Part shown: positions 1 to 8,821 of the stretch, piece by piece
How the letters are laid out: the number at the start of each line of letters is the position of its first letter
Numbering within the stretch: position 1 is the stretch's first letter
From: Larkinella terrae
Lineage (GTDB): Bacteria > Bacteroidota > Bacteroidia > Cytophagales > Spirosomataceae
Direction: 5' to 3'
DNA: 64,000 nt
Assembly (NCBI RefSeq): GCF_009668025.1
Contig: NZ_WJXZ01000004.1
Coordinates: 496,001-560,000, forward strand
Position numbers and translations under genes: made by a program
The notes under the pieces: model-generated
The model's database searches: none
Told to the model about the DNA's origin: nothing
What the model saw: the letters and a program-made list of their open reading frames with translations, nothing else

Positions 1-1875
1 GAGTGGTTCAAAACGCTCGATGTGCGGGATGTTGACCAGATGACAGAGTTGGTCAAGGAGCGATTGCACGAACTGAATGTCCAACTGGTGCAAATTGAGA
101 AGGATTACCCATCGCTGACATCGGGCTCGATTCAATCCGAATTAAACCGCTTGCTGAAGCAGGATGAGAATTTAGCTGAACTAAAGACGTTGCTTGTTCA
201 ACAGCAGGACCGTTTGCTCGACGGAACGACACTGAACGGAAAAATCAATGACCATACGGCTTTTCTGAATGAACATCAAAAACCGCTGGAGCAGTTAAAG
301 GCTGAGGTTGAGACGCTTCAACTTAACATTGACCAGATTCACCTGGCCAAACGGCGGTTTGCCGAAGAAGCCGATCTGGACGAATTGCGCAAGGCCTTGC
401 AGGAGGGCGATCCTTGCCCCTTGTGCGGTTCGCTGGACCATCCGTACGCGCAGCATTACATCAATCAAACGGGTAAGCTGGAGCTGGAGTTGCGGCTGGC
501 TACGCAGGATCTGGAGCAAAAGAAAAAAGCCCATGACACGTTGCAGGGTAAGCTGCTGAAAATACAGTCGGAGCTGGAAACGTACTCGGAACAGCGCAAT
601 ACGCTCCGGAAAGCGTATTCGGAAAAACGGACCTTTATTTCAAACCGGCTTTCCACCCTCGCGCTCGACCCGACGCTGTCGCCGGAACAGATCAAAGATG
701 CGCAGCAGGAAATTCAGATTCAGCGGAAAGAACTGAATGAGATTCAGACACTTTGGGAGCAGGAAACGCTGTTGCGACGGCTTTCGGATGATCTGGAAAC
801 CGTGCAGCAAAGCAAGAAACAGGCGGAACTGTTAAAAGCGCAAAAAGAACAATTGTATGCAGGGGATGACGTGCGGTTTCAGAGTGAACAGCTTGTCAAT
901 CAGTTTAATGCGGTTCAGTTGAAAATCGGTACGGAAAAGGGGTTGCTCGAAAAAGCGACTTCCAGCTTTGTTGATTCGGACCAGAATTACCAGACGCTGA
1001 CCGCTGACTTACAGCCGGTTTTGATCGAACGTAGTTTTCATGATCTGACCGAGGCCCGCGCCTGCCTGCTCGAAAGCTCGAAAGTCCGGTCCCTGCAGGA
1101 ATTAAAAACCGCTCTGGAAAAAGAGGCCGAAGAGATTGTTCGCAAAGAAAAAGAGGAGACGGCGAAACGGCAGGAAGCCGCGGTCGCGTGCCAGACGGAC
1201 ATGACGCTGGAAGCAACAACGGCCCAACTGCGGGAAACGAAAAAGGAAGAAGCCAAAGAGCGGGAAAATATTGGGTATTACAAACGGCAGCTGGAAGAGG
1301 ATAAGGAGAAACGCCGGAAGCACAAACAACTGATCAAAGACCTCGAAAAACTCGAAACCGAGGCCCGGCCCTGGCGCGAACTCGACCGGCTGATCGGCAG
1401 CGCGAAAGGCGACGATTACAGCAAATTTGCGCAGGGACTGACGCTAGCGCAGTTGATCGGTCTGGCCAACCGACGGTTGAAAGACTTAACGGACCGGTAT
1501 CTGCTGCTGAAACCGCGCGACGGGCAGGACGAACTCTACGTGGTGGACTTGTATCAGGGCAGCACGGAGCGGTCGGTTTCCAGTTTGTCGGGGGGTGAAA
1601 CGTTTACGCTCAGTCTGGCATTGGCGCTGGCGCTGTCCGATCTGGCTTCCCAGAACGTCCAGATCGAAAGTTTATTTATCGACGAAGGGTTCGGAACGCT
1701 CGATCCCGACACGCTCGATACGGCCGTTGCCATGCTGGAAAAACTGCAGCACGACAGCCAGAAAACCATCGGAATTATTTCCCACCGCCACGAGATCAAG
1801 GAGCGGATCAGCGTGCAGATTCAGGTGGAAAAAGGAATGGACGGGAATAGCAGGATTAAAGTAGGTTTTACCTGA
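1..1875 (+). CDS. sbcC: Nuclease SbcCD subunit C (SbcC), C-terminal part, cut by the window edge
   Basis: The reading frame is open from base 1, so the true start lies upstream; 624 residues are visible of a family usually about 1000 long. SbcC is the SMC-like ATPase that works with the SbcD nuclease on DNA ends and hairpins. Visible parts, in order: coiled coil, a zinc-hook CPLC motif (Cys at window codons 139 and 142), the returning coiled coil to about codon 440, then the C-terminal ATPase lobe with the ABC signature SLSGGE (about nt 1576-1595), a Walker B/D-loop stretch LFIDEGFGTLD (about nt 1672-1704), and a switch His in ISHRHE. The N-terminal Walker A lobe is outside the window. The family's hairpin-cleaving role is worth noting because this window is rich in palindromes, but that link is only an inference. 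Confidence 0.93.
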   Translation, partial: EWFKTLDVRDVDQMTELVKERLHELNVQLVQIEKDYPSLTSGSIQSELNRLLKQDENLAELKTLLVQQQDRLLDGTTLNGKINDHTAFLNEHQKPLEQLKAEVETLQLNIDQIHLAKRRFAEEADLDELRKALQEGDPCPLCGSLDHPYAQHYINQTGKLELELRLATQDLEQKKKAHDTLQGKLLKIQSELETYSEQRNTLRKAYSEKRTFISNRLSTLALDPTLSPEQIKDAQQEIQIQRKELNEIQTLWEQETLLRRLSDDLETVQQSKKQAELLKAQKEQLYAGDDVRFQSEQLVNQFNAVQLKIGTEKGLLEKATSSFVDSDQNYQTLTADLQPVLIERSFHDLTEARACLLESSKVRSLQELKTALEKEAEEIVRKEKEETAKRQEAAVACQTDMTLEATTAQLRETKKEEAKERENIGYYKRQLEEDKEKRRKHKQLIKDLEKLETEARPWRELDRLIGSAKGDDYSKFAQGLTLAQLIGLANRRLKDLTDRYLLLKPRDGQDELYVVDLYQGSTERSVSSLSGGETFTLSLALALALSDLASQNVQIESLFIDEGFGTLDPDTLDTAVAMLEKLQHDSQKTIGIISHRHEIKERISVQIQVEKGMDGNSRIKVGFT

Positions 1876-1901
1876 AAATGCTCCCGCCGTTTTGCAAAAG
1901 A

Positions 1902-1974
1902 AAGCCCTTACGCCTGATCAGAAAAACCGTGCACTGGACAGGGTTAAACTTTCTAGCGTAAGGGCTTGATTTTT
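1902..1974. terminator. Hairpin terminator between convergent sbcC and lon
   Basis: A perfect 12-bp inverted repeat, AAGCCCTTACGC at 1902-1913 and its complement at 1956-1967, encloses a 42-nt loop and is followed by GATTTTT. It lies just after the sbcC stop and before the 3' end of lon, so it could stop transcripts from both sides. The loop is long for a classical intrinsic terminator. Confidence 0.6.
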
Positions 1975-1994
1975 AGACGCCTTTAGATCAAAGC

Positions 1995-4514
1995 TTACAA
2001 AACCGTCACGGAGGCCGGAACGGGTTCGGGGTCTTTCTCTTTTTCTTTCGGCAGAATAAACTTCATCGGTTTGGAGACCTGCTGCGGTAACAGCGCCGTT
2101 TCCAGCACCTGATCGACAGTATCGACGTAATGAATGGTCAGATCCTGAATGTAATTCGGGTTGATTTCTTCCACGTCTTTGCGGTTTTTCGAGCAGAGCA
2201 TAATCTCCCGAACACCCGCCCGATTGGCCGCCAGAATTTTCTCTTTGATCCCGCCGACCGGCAACACTTTACCGCGCAGCGTAATCTCGCCGGTCATGGC
2301 CAGAAAAGGTCGTACTTTCCGCTGGGTGAAAATCGATGCCATCGACGTCAGCATCGTAATCCCCGCCGACGGGCCGTCTTTCGGAACCGCTCCGGCCGGT
2401 ACGTGAACGTGCAGATCGTAGTGGTTGAAGACGTTGTAATCAAGTCCGATCTGGTCGGAATGGGCTTTCAGGTACGATAGCGCCGTCACCGCCGATTCCT
2501 TCATGACATCGCCCAATTGCCCCGAAAGCGTCAGGTTGCCTTTACCACGGCTCAGGCTCGATTCGATGAACAGGATTTCGCCACCGACCTGCGTCCAGGC
2601 TAAACCGGTCACAATTCCGGCGATGTCGTCGTCCGAATACAGATCGCGGTCGAAGACTTCGGCGCCCAGCATTTTCTGAACATCCGCCGGTTTGATGGTT
2701 TTCGGATAGTCTTCTTCCAGCGCAATCGACTTGGCAATTTTGCGAACGAGCGCCCCAATTTTCTGCTCCAGATTCCGAACGCCGGATTCGCGGGTGTAGC
2801 TTTCGATGATTCGTTGAATGGCTTTGTCGTCCACCACCAGATCTTTCGGTTTCAAACCGTGCTCTTTCCGCTGTTTCGGAATCAGGTATTTCTTGGCAAT
2901 CTGGATTTTCTCTTCAACCGTATAGCCGGTCAATTCGATGATTTCCATCCGGTCGCGCAGGGCCGGGTGAATCGTGTCGAGCGAGTTGGCGGTGGCAATA
3001 AACAGCACCTTCGACAGGTCGTATTCAACTTCGAGGTAGTTGTCGATAAAGGTCGAGTTTTGCTCCGGATCGAGCACTTCGAGCAAAGCCGACGACGGAT
3101 CTCCGCGAAAATCGGAGCTTACCTTGTCGATTTCGTCCAGGATAAAAACCGGGTTCGACGAATCCGCTTTTTTGATATTCTGAATGATTTTGCCCGGCAT
3201 GGCGCCAATGTAGGTTTTCCGGTGGCCCCGGATTTCGGCTTCATCGTGAACACCACCTAACGCCATCCGAATGTATTTCCGGCCCAGGGCTTTCGCCACC
3301 GAGCGTCCCAACGAGGTTTTCCCGACCCCCGGAGGGCCGTACAAACACAGAATGGGTGCTTTCATACCTTCGGAAGCCCGATCGTTTTTCAGTTTCAGAA
3401 CGGCGAGGTATTCAATCATCCGTTCCTTCACTTTTTCGAGCCCGAAGTGGTCGCTATCCAGTATTTTCTGCGCCCGGCGCAGGTCAAAATTGTCTTTCGA
3501 ATACTCATTCCAGGGCAGATCGACCATCAACTCGATGTAATTCATCGTCACCGGATATTCGGGTGCCATCGGGTTGATCCGCTGCAGTTTGTTCAGCTCC
3601 TTGTCAAAATGCGCGTGGATGGAAGGTGACCATTTTTTGCGGGCCGCCCGCATCCGGATTTCCTCCAGATCGCGGTCGGGGCTGTCCATACCCAATTCGT
3701 CCTGCAACACTTTAATCTGCTGACGCAGGAAATAATCGCGTTGCTGCTGATCGATATCCGAGCTGGCCTTGGTCTGAATTTCGCGTTTCAGCTCCAGCAA
3801 CTGGATTTCGCGCAGCATGTATTCCAGCAGCAGGGTTGCCTGTTGAGCGCCTTCGGTGGTTTCCAGCAATTTCTGTTTATCCGCCACTTCGGCGTTGATG
3901 TTCGACGACAGAAAGTGCATCAAAAACATGGGACTTTCGATGTTGTCGAGCGCGATCCGGGCTTCCTGCGGGATTTCCGGATTCAAACGCAGAATCTTAT
4001 ACGCCGATTCTTTCAGCGACTGAATGAGCGCTTTTGATTCCTTGCGGTTGGGATTCGGAAAATGATCGTCGATCTGGCGGACGTTGGCCGTCAGATACGG
4101 TTCTTCCTGGAGGAAATTGACAATTTCAAACCGTTTTTTTCCCTGTATAATGATCGTAATGTTTCCGTCGGGGAGCGTAATCATCTTGATGATGTACGCG
4201 ACCGTTCCCAGGCGGTAGAGATCGTCGGCGGTGGGTTCGTCTTTCTGTTGGTTCGACTGGGCCACTACACCGATGATACGGTTTCCTTTGTAAGCCTTCT
4301 TTACTAATTTAATCGACTTCTGGCGACCGACCGTTACCGGAATCACCATACCCGGAAAAAGCACGGTATTTCGAACGGGCAGAATCGACAGGTCGTTGGG
4401 TACAATATAATCGTCATCGGCATCATCTGCTGATCCCAGCGGAACAATTTCAAGATTGTCCAGATCCGAATCCGCCAACCATAATTGGGTATCGTATTTA
4501 CTAGTTACACTCAT
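1995..4514 (-). CDS. lon: ATP-dependent protease Lon
   Basis: Full-length Lon (839 aa), a cytoplasmic AAA+ serine protease that degrades misfolded and regulatory proteins. The order is the substrate-binding N domain (about 40-250), a helical region, the AAA+ module with Walker A GPPGVGKT at 393-400 and Walker B FILDEIDK at about 457-464, then the protease domain. The catalytic Ser is in [10 protein letters not shown] (about S716). The catalytic Lys is the second Lys of GGIKEK (about K759), 43 residues later as in E. coli Lon. The 205-bp region upstream separates it from the DUF6702 gene on the same strand. I found no convincing TAnnTTTG promoter word there. It converges with sbcC. Confidence 0.98.
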   Translation of the reverse strand: MSVTSKYDTQLWLADSDLDNLEIVPLGSADDADDDYIVPNDLSILPVRNTVLFPGMVIPVTVGRQKSIKLVKKAYKGNRIIGVVAQSNQQKDEPTADDLYRLGTVAYIIKMITLPDGNITIIIQGKKRFEIVNFLQEEPYLTANVRQIDDHFPNPNRKESKALIQSLKESAYKILRLNPEIPQEARIALDNIESPMFLMHFLSSNINAEVADKQKLLETTEGAQQATLLLEYMLREIQLLELKREIQTKASSDIDQQQRDYFLRQQIKVLQDELGMDSPDRDLEEIRMRAARKKWSPSIHAHFDKELNKLQRINPMAPEYPVTMNYIELMVDLPWNEYSKDNFDLRRAQKILDSDHFGLEKVKERMIEYLAVLKLKNDRASEGMKAPILCLYGPPGVGKTSLGRSVAKALGRKYIRMALGGVHDEAEIRGHRKTYIGAMPGKIIQNIKKADSSNPVFILDEIDKVSSDFRGDPSSALLEVLDPEQNSTFIDNYLEVEYDLSKVLFIATANSLDTIHPALRDRMEIIELTGYTVEEKIQIAKKYLIPKQRKEHGLKPKDLVVDDKAIQRIIESYTRESGVRNLEQKIGALVRKIAKSIALEEDYPKTIKPADVQKMLGAEVFDRDLYSDDDIAGIVTGLAWTQVGGEILFIESSLSRGKGNLTLSGQLGDVMKESAVTALSYLKAHSDQIGLDYNVFNHYDLHVHVPAGAVPKDGPSAGITMLTSMASIFTQRKVRPFLAMTGEITLRGKVLPVGGIKEKILAANRAGVREIMLCSKNRKDVEEINPNYIQDLTIHYVDTVDQVLETALLPQQVSKPMKFILPKEKEKDPEPVPASVTVL

Positions 4515-4719
4515 AGTTAGATGTCTGCCAAACTGACAGACTTAGTGTATCACACAGGCTTAATATGTACTGAAAACAAAGATTGGTATATAGCACAAGA
4601 GATATGCCAAACGTTTGTGGTAAACAAAACAGGCGGAATTGTCTGTATCGATACAAGTAACGAAAAAGGAGATGAAACTCAAAGCGAACGGAAAATCTAT
4701 GCTTGAATGGCTCCGTGCC

Positions 4720-5349
4720 TTACCAGTTCAGTACCTGTTGCGGGCTGTTTTTCCGGAACAGTACGGTTTTTTTTTCGGACAAATAAGACACATTGACTAG
4801 ATTAATCTGATCGTCAAACACTTCCATCATCAGCGATTGCTGCAGCGTACTGCCCTTGACTGGCTCCGTATAGGGGACTTCGATATACATCCAGGTTGCA
4901 TCCACTTCCTGCTCCTTGCCAATATACCGAAACGGTTTGCGCTGTTTTCCGGGATTCGACAGGCTAAAGTGCTTGCGAAGATACCGTTCGATGAGGGGAC
5001 CGTTGGCGTCTTTATCGTTGAGCCGCACGAGCTGGTTGTTGTTTTCTTTGGTCAGCGCTTCTTCAAAATCATCCGTAAAGACCCGGAGACTCACTTCGAA
5101 TGTCTTTTCAGCCGCGTTGTACTGCATCTGCGTAATGCTCGTATGCACCGGATGCGCACCTGTGAAGAACAGGAGTGAGAATAAGCAAAAAATTATTTCG
5201 CGGAGGTGAGCGGAGTTTAACAGAGTTAAGCAAAGTTTATTTTTATTAACTATAACTCTGCTTAACTCTGTTAAACTCCGCTCACCTCCGCGAAATAATC
5301 CCTTATTAAACTCAAAAAACCGCTTTGAATACATCATTGAAGATTGCAA
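4720..5349 (-). CDS. DUF6702-like secreted protein whose N-terminus is interrupted by a palindrome
   Basis: The mature region (from about residue 64, AHPVHTS) looks like the DUF6702 family, small exported Bacteroidota proteins of unknown function commonly found near a peptidase gene. The frame opens with an ATG at 5349, inside the 3' end of rseP. It then reads through a 108-bp near-perfect palindrome (codons about 17-53) before reaching a hydrophobic segment, IIFCLFSLLFFTG, that looks like a signal-peptide core. Removing the palindrome would leave MQSSMMYSKRFFEFNKG joined to that core, a normal-looking signal peptide, so an in-frame insertion is plausible. Alternatively translation starts at a non-ATG codon after the hairpin. 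The gene is reliable; the start is not. Confidence 0.7.
   Translation of the reverse strand: MQSSMMYSKRFFEFNKGLFRGGERSLTELSRVIVNKNKLCLTLLNSAHLREIIFCLFSLLFFTGAHPVHTSITQMQYNAAEKTFEVSLRVFTDDFEEALTKENNNQLVRLNDKDANGPLIERYLRKHFSLSNPGKQRKPFRYIGKEQEVDATWMYIEVPYTEPVKGSTLQQSLMMEVFDDQINLVNVSYLSEKKTVLFRKNSPQQVLNW
5192..5299. repeat. 108-bp long-arm palindrome at the 5' end of the DUF6702 gene
   Basis: Arms of 46 nt at 5192-5237 and 5254-5299 are complementary except for one position, around a 16-nt AT-rich loop. The length is 36 codons exactly and contains no in-frame stop. It starts 12 nt beyond the rseP stop codon, so it could also act as a transcript-end hairpin for rseP, although no T-run follows it on that strand. 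Confidence 0.9.
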
Positions 5350-6667
5350 ACGCCATCAATCCCAGCAGAATCACCATGCCAACCCGCTGAGCTCCTTCCA
5401 GAAACCGGTCCGACGGTTTGCGTCCTGACACGATTTCGTAGAGCAACAGCGTCGAGTGACCACCGTCGAGCGCCGGAATCGGCAGGGCGTTCATGAAGGC
5501 CAGCGCCATTGACAGCAAGCCGGTGACGAACCAGAACCGCTCCCACATCCAGACACCACCAAACAGGTTCTGAGCAATACCGATGGGGCCGCTCAGGGCT
5601 TTGGACGCCGAAACATCACCCCGGAAAATTTTGCCAAAACCCTTGATGTTGTCGTAAACTACGCTAAAAGCCTGCTCCGTGCCCTTCGCCAGCGCCTGAC
5701 CAAATGTATAATCAATGTGCGTTTTTTTCAGCAGCGACTCCGCGCCAAAACCGATCTGCCCTTTGTCGGTAACCGTGGTGTTGAGCGTAATCGGTTGGGG
5801 CGAATTCGGACGTTGTACCGTCAACGTAATCGGCTTATTCGCATTGGCTTTTACAACCTCCTGAAATTCGTGGTAGAAGTGAGTCGGTTTGCCGTTGACG
5901 GCCGTAATGACATCGCCTTTTTGCAATCCCGATTTTTCGGCGGGCATGCCCGGCACAATTTCGCCAACCCGAAACGGCTGAATGGCTTCAACAAACATTC
6001 CGGCGTTTTTCTTATCGGATAATTTATCGATAAAGTCGTTGGGAATGTCGATGGTAACTTCCTCTACTTTGCCGTCGGCACCTTTCCGTTCGACGGTATA
6101 AAAGCTATCGGAACCCAGAAAAACCTCTGAACTGCGGATGTCGCTGAAATCCTCGAATTCCTTTCCGTTGATTTTGACGATCTTATCACCGGTTTTCAGG
6201 CCAATTCCTTTCGCTAAATCGTAGGCTACGATACCGTATTTCGCGTCGCGGACCGAAGTATAGGTTTCGCCGTTCTGATAGGTAAGTGCCACAAAAATGA
6301 CAATACCGGTGATGACGTTGATGATAATACCGCCCAACATGACGATTAAACGCTGCCAGGCCGGTTTTGAGCGGAATTCCCAGGGCTGCGGTTCGTGTTG
6401 CATCGACTTCGTATCGAGCGATTCGTCGATCATTCCGGAAATTTTGACAAAACCGCCCAGCGGGATCGCCCCCAGACCGTACTCCGTGCCACCCCGTTTG
6501 ATACTCCATACTTTCGGTGGGAAACCGATAAAATATTGTTCGACCCGCATGCCAAAGGCTTTTGCGGCTAATAAGTGCCCCAGCTCGTGCAACCCCACCA
6601 AAATAGACAGACCCAAAATGAGCTGCCCGGCCATGATTGCTATTTCCGCTACTCTTGCTAGTTCCAT
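5312..6667 (-). CDS. rseP: Site-2 intramembrane metalloprotease RseP (M50)
   Basis: A 451-aa multi-pass zinc protease of the S2P family that cleaves membrane-anchored anti-sigma factors or signal-peptide remnants within the inner membrane. The HELGH zinc motif is at residues 27-31 in the first membrane helix. Two PDZ regions follow in the periplasmic part, the clearer one around VPGMPAEKSGLQKGD. The second active-site motif, NALPIPALDGG, lies in a C-terminal helix. The length fits the family. It is downstream of dxr on the same strand with a 247-bp gap, an order often seen in bacteria. The 3' end overlaps the longest DUF6702 frame by 38 nt. Confidence 0.96.
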   Translation of the reverse strand: MELARVAEIAIMAGQLILGLSILVGLHELGHLLAAKAFGMRVEQYFIGFPPKVWSIKRGGTEYGLGAIPLGGFVKISGMIDESLDTKSMQHEPQPWEFRSKPAWQRLIVMLGGIIINVITGIVIFVALTYQNGETYTSVRDAKYGIVAYDLAKGIGLKTGDKIVKINGKEFEDFSDIRSSEVFLGSDSFYTVERKGADGKVEEVTIDIPNDFIDKLSDKKNAGMFVEAIQPFRVGEIVPGMPAEKSGLQKGDVITAVNGKPTHFYHEFQEVVKANANKPITLTVQRPNSPQPITLNTTVTDKGQIGFGAESLLKKTHIDYTFGQALAKGTEQAFSVVYDNIKGFGKIFRGDVSASKALSGPIGIAQNLFGGVWMWERFWFVTGLLSMALAFMNALPIPALDGGHSTLLLYEIVSGRKPSDRFLEGAQRVGMVILLGLMAFAIFNDVFKAVF

Positions 6668-6914
6668 TCGTCTAAACTGATTGCATCGGCGACCCGACGA
6701 CTTTTTTTAATTGGTTATGATTTGTTGTGTTGCTGTTTCAACCGCTTGAATATGAATTCGAAAGCCGTCAGACTGACCCAACTGGCCTTCCAAAAACCGT
6801 TCCAAAAAACCTGGTTAAACAAAAGGTTCTTGGACGAATTTTTACCTTTTAACGACAGAAGATGGAAAAACTTCCCAATCGTCCTGAAATTATTTATGAT
6901 TTACCGGGAAACAA

Positions 6915-8087
6915 TTAAACGAAACTTTTAATTCGGGCCGTGGCAATGCGCCGGGTTTCTTCGTCGGTTCGAACATAATCGTCGTAGGTTGGCCGGGCCA
7001 CGTAGGCCACTTTCTGCATCCCTTCTTCGATGATATCCGAAATCTCCAAAAAGCCAATTTCGTCGTGCAAAAAAGCCTCTACCGCCACTTCATTGGCCGC
7101 ATTGACGATGCAGGGAACGTTGCCACCCCGGCCGAGCGCGTCGAAAGCGAGTTGCAAGTTACGAAATGTTTCAAGATCAGCCTGTTCGAAAGTGAGGGAA
7201 GGAAATTTTGTGAAGTCAAAACGCGGAAAATCGGACGGCAGGCGGTTTGGATACGCCAGCGCACACTGGATCGGCAACCGCATGTCGGGCAAACCCATCT
7301 GCGCTTTGATGCTGCCATCCTGAAACTGCACCATCGAATGAATGATACTCTGCGGATGCACGACCACGTCGATCTGCTGGGGTTCCAGCCCGAACAGCCA
7401 CTTGGCTTCGATCACCTCGAGTCCTTTGTTCATCAGCGTGGCCGAGTCGATGGTGATTTTGGCGCCCATCGTCCAGTTGGGGTGTTTCAGCGCCTGCGCT
7501 TTGGTAACGGTTTTCAGAAAATCCCGCGATTTTCCGCGGAACGGCCCGCCCGATGCCGTCAGAATGATTTTTTCGATTGGATTATGAAATTCGCCCGCCA
7601 GACACTGAAAAATGGCCGAATGCTCTGAATCGACCGGTAAAATATCCACGCCTTTTTCGCGGGCCAGCTGGGTGATCAGTTCACCCGCCACCACCAGTGT
7701 TTCCTTGTTTGCCAGGGCAATGTGTTTTCCGGCTTCGATGGCTTTGATGGTGGGCAGCAAACCGGCATAACCGACCATAGCCGTCAGCACCATGTCAATG
7801 CGCTCCATCTGCACCACCGACGACACGGCTTTGGCTCCGGCGTACACCTTGATGCCCAGCGGATCGAGGGCTGAAAACACCTGATCGTAGCGGTTTTCGT
7901 TGCAGATCACCACCACATTCGGGCGAACCAGCGCGGCCTGTTCGATCAGTAGTTCGGCGTTGGAGTTCGCCACCAGCACCTCTACTTCAAAGGCATCGGG
8001 ATGTGCCCGAACCACGTCGATGGCCTGTGTGCCGATGGAGCCCGTCGAGCCCAGAATGGCGATATGGCGTTTTTTGGGGTTAGTCAT
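6915..8087 (-). CDS. dxr: 1-deoxy-D-xylulose 5-phosphate reductoisomerase
   Basis: A 390-aa enzyme of normal length for DXR, which converts DXP to 2-C-methyl-D-erythritol 4-phosphate with NADPH, the committed step of the non-mevalonate isoprenoid route in the cytoplasm. The N-terminal Rossmann motif GSTGSIG begins near residue 13. The metal and substrate-binding stretch VDSEHSAIFQCL and the flexible-loop region MNKGLEVIEAKWLF are both present. The start overlaps the end of hepT by 8 nt, so dxr is probably read with the toxin-antitoxin pair, from the GH3 gene side. Confidence 0.97.
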   Translation of the reverse strand: MTNPKKRHIAILGSTGSIGTQAIDVVRAHPDAFEVEVLVANSNAELLIEQAALVRPNVVVICNENRYDQVFSALDPLGIKVYAGAKAVSSVVQMERIDMVLTAMVGYAGLLPTIKAIEAGKHIALANKETLVVAGELITQLAREKGVDILPVDSEHSAIFQCLAGEFHNPIEKIILTASGGPFRGKSRDFLKTVTKAQALKHPNWTMGAKITIDSATLMNKGLEVIEAKWLFGLEPQQIDVVVHPQSIIHSMVQFQDGSIKAQMGLPDMRLPIQCALAYPNRLPSDFPRFDFTKFPSLTFEQADLETFRNLQLAFDALGRGGNVPCIVNAANEVAVEAFLHDEIGFLEISDIIEEGMQKVAYVARPTYDDYVRTDEETRRIATARIKSFV

Positions 8088-8523
8088 TTAATTTACTGCG
8101 TAAATATTGGATGTGGCGATAATAGACAGAATCGAGTGCGGTTTTTAAAAGCTCTTTATCGAATTCTATTTGGTCAATCATATTAATAAGCACATCTTTT
8201 AAATTGGGCAAATAGGTGCTGATTACTTCATAAACCAGATCATAATCAATGCCACGGTAATTATGAGCCAGGAAATTTCTCATTCCGGCAATATTACGCC
8301 AGGGAATGTTCGAATAAGCGTTTTTTAAGGCAGGATCAAGATGCTTTGATTCTTCACCAATCACTAAAAGAAGCCCCCAGGAAGCATTATAATTCTGTTG
8401 ATCATTAGCCCACACAAAATCTTCAACACTTAAAAAAGGATTGCTGTAAAGAAAAATCTTTTCAATGCACTCAAGCATTGTACACACATAGGCAAGATTT
8501 CTACTGTTATACATAGATAACAT
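8080..8523 (-). CDS. hepT: HepT-like toxin (HEPN, DUF86 family)
   Basis: A 147-aa all-helical HEPN-domain protein of the HepT family, an RNase toxin paired with a minimal nucleotidyltransferase. The catalytic R-x4-H-x-Y motif is visible as RNFLAHNY at about residues 86-93. In studied pairs the motif Tyr is AMPylated by MntA, which silences the RNase. The start overlaps the end of mntA by 17 nt and the stop overlaps dxr by 8 nt, so the three genes are translationally tight. The AT-richer base composition of this pair relative to dxr and the GH3 gene suggests acquisition, by eye only. Confidence 0.88.
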   Translation of the reverse strand: MLSMYNSRNLAYVCTMLECIEKIFLYSNPFLSVEDFVWANDQQNYNASWGLLLVIGEESKHLDPALKNAYSNIPWRNIAGMRNFLAHNYRGIDYDLVYEVISTYLPNLKDVLINMIDQIEFDKELLKTALDSVYYRHIQYLRSKLND

Positions 8524-8818
8524 CCTTTTGCATGGTGTACATTGTAAACGGATTTATGTATCGTTGATCGATTAAATCCAATTTGCGACGGAGCTTTCTT
8601 CTTAATATGCGTTGCAGACGTTCTTTATCGTTCAAAACAAGCGAGTGCCCATCCATTAATTTATATACAAGATCGATGTCACTTTTCTCGGTTTGTTCGC
8701 TTCGGGCAAAACTGCCATAGAGCCCAATTTGCTCAATGCCAAATTCTGAGCGTAATCGATCGCGATTTCCTTCCAGCGTTTGTAAAATAAACTGTTTATC
8801 AATAACCGGTCTTTCCAT
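8507..8818 (-). CDS. mntA: MntA-like minimal nucleotidyltransferase antitoxin
   Basis: A 103-aa MNT protein, the antitoxin partner of HepT. The nucleotidyltransferase signature GS-x10-D-x-D is complete: GSFAR starts it and SDID closes it (about residues 34-48). In the family this enzyme transfers AMP from ATP to the toxin's motif tyrosine. It precedes hepT with a 17-nt overlap and follows the GH3 gene by 3 nt. The motif is intact, so it is probably active. Confidence 0.88.
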   Translation of the reverse strand: MERPVIDKQFILQTLEGNRDRLRSEFGIEQIGLYGSFARSEQTEKSDIDLVYKLMDGHSLVLNDKERLQRILRRKLRRKLDLIDQRYINPFTMYTMQKDVIYV

Positions 8819-8821
8819 TTT

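Noticed and set aside
4521-4706. Small plus-strand open frame upstream of lon (61 aa)
   Set aside because: It has no recognisable motif, hydrophobic signal or initiation context, and lies in the lon upstream region; a chance frame is more likely.
5192-5299. Palindrome as the terminal repeats of an insertion sequence
   Set aside because: The two arms are only 16 nt apart and enclose no gene; no transposase is present in the window.
6722-6931. Plus-strand open frame between rseP and dxr (69 aa)
   Set aside because: The sequence is low in recognisable features, runs into the dxr 3' end on the opposite strand, and has no promoter word; treated as non-coding.
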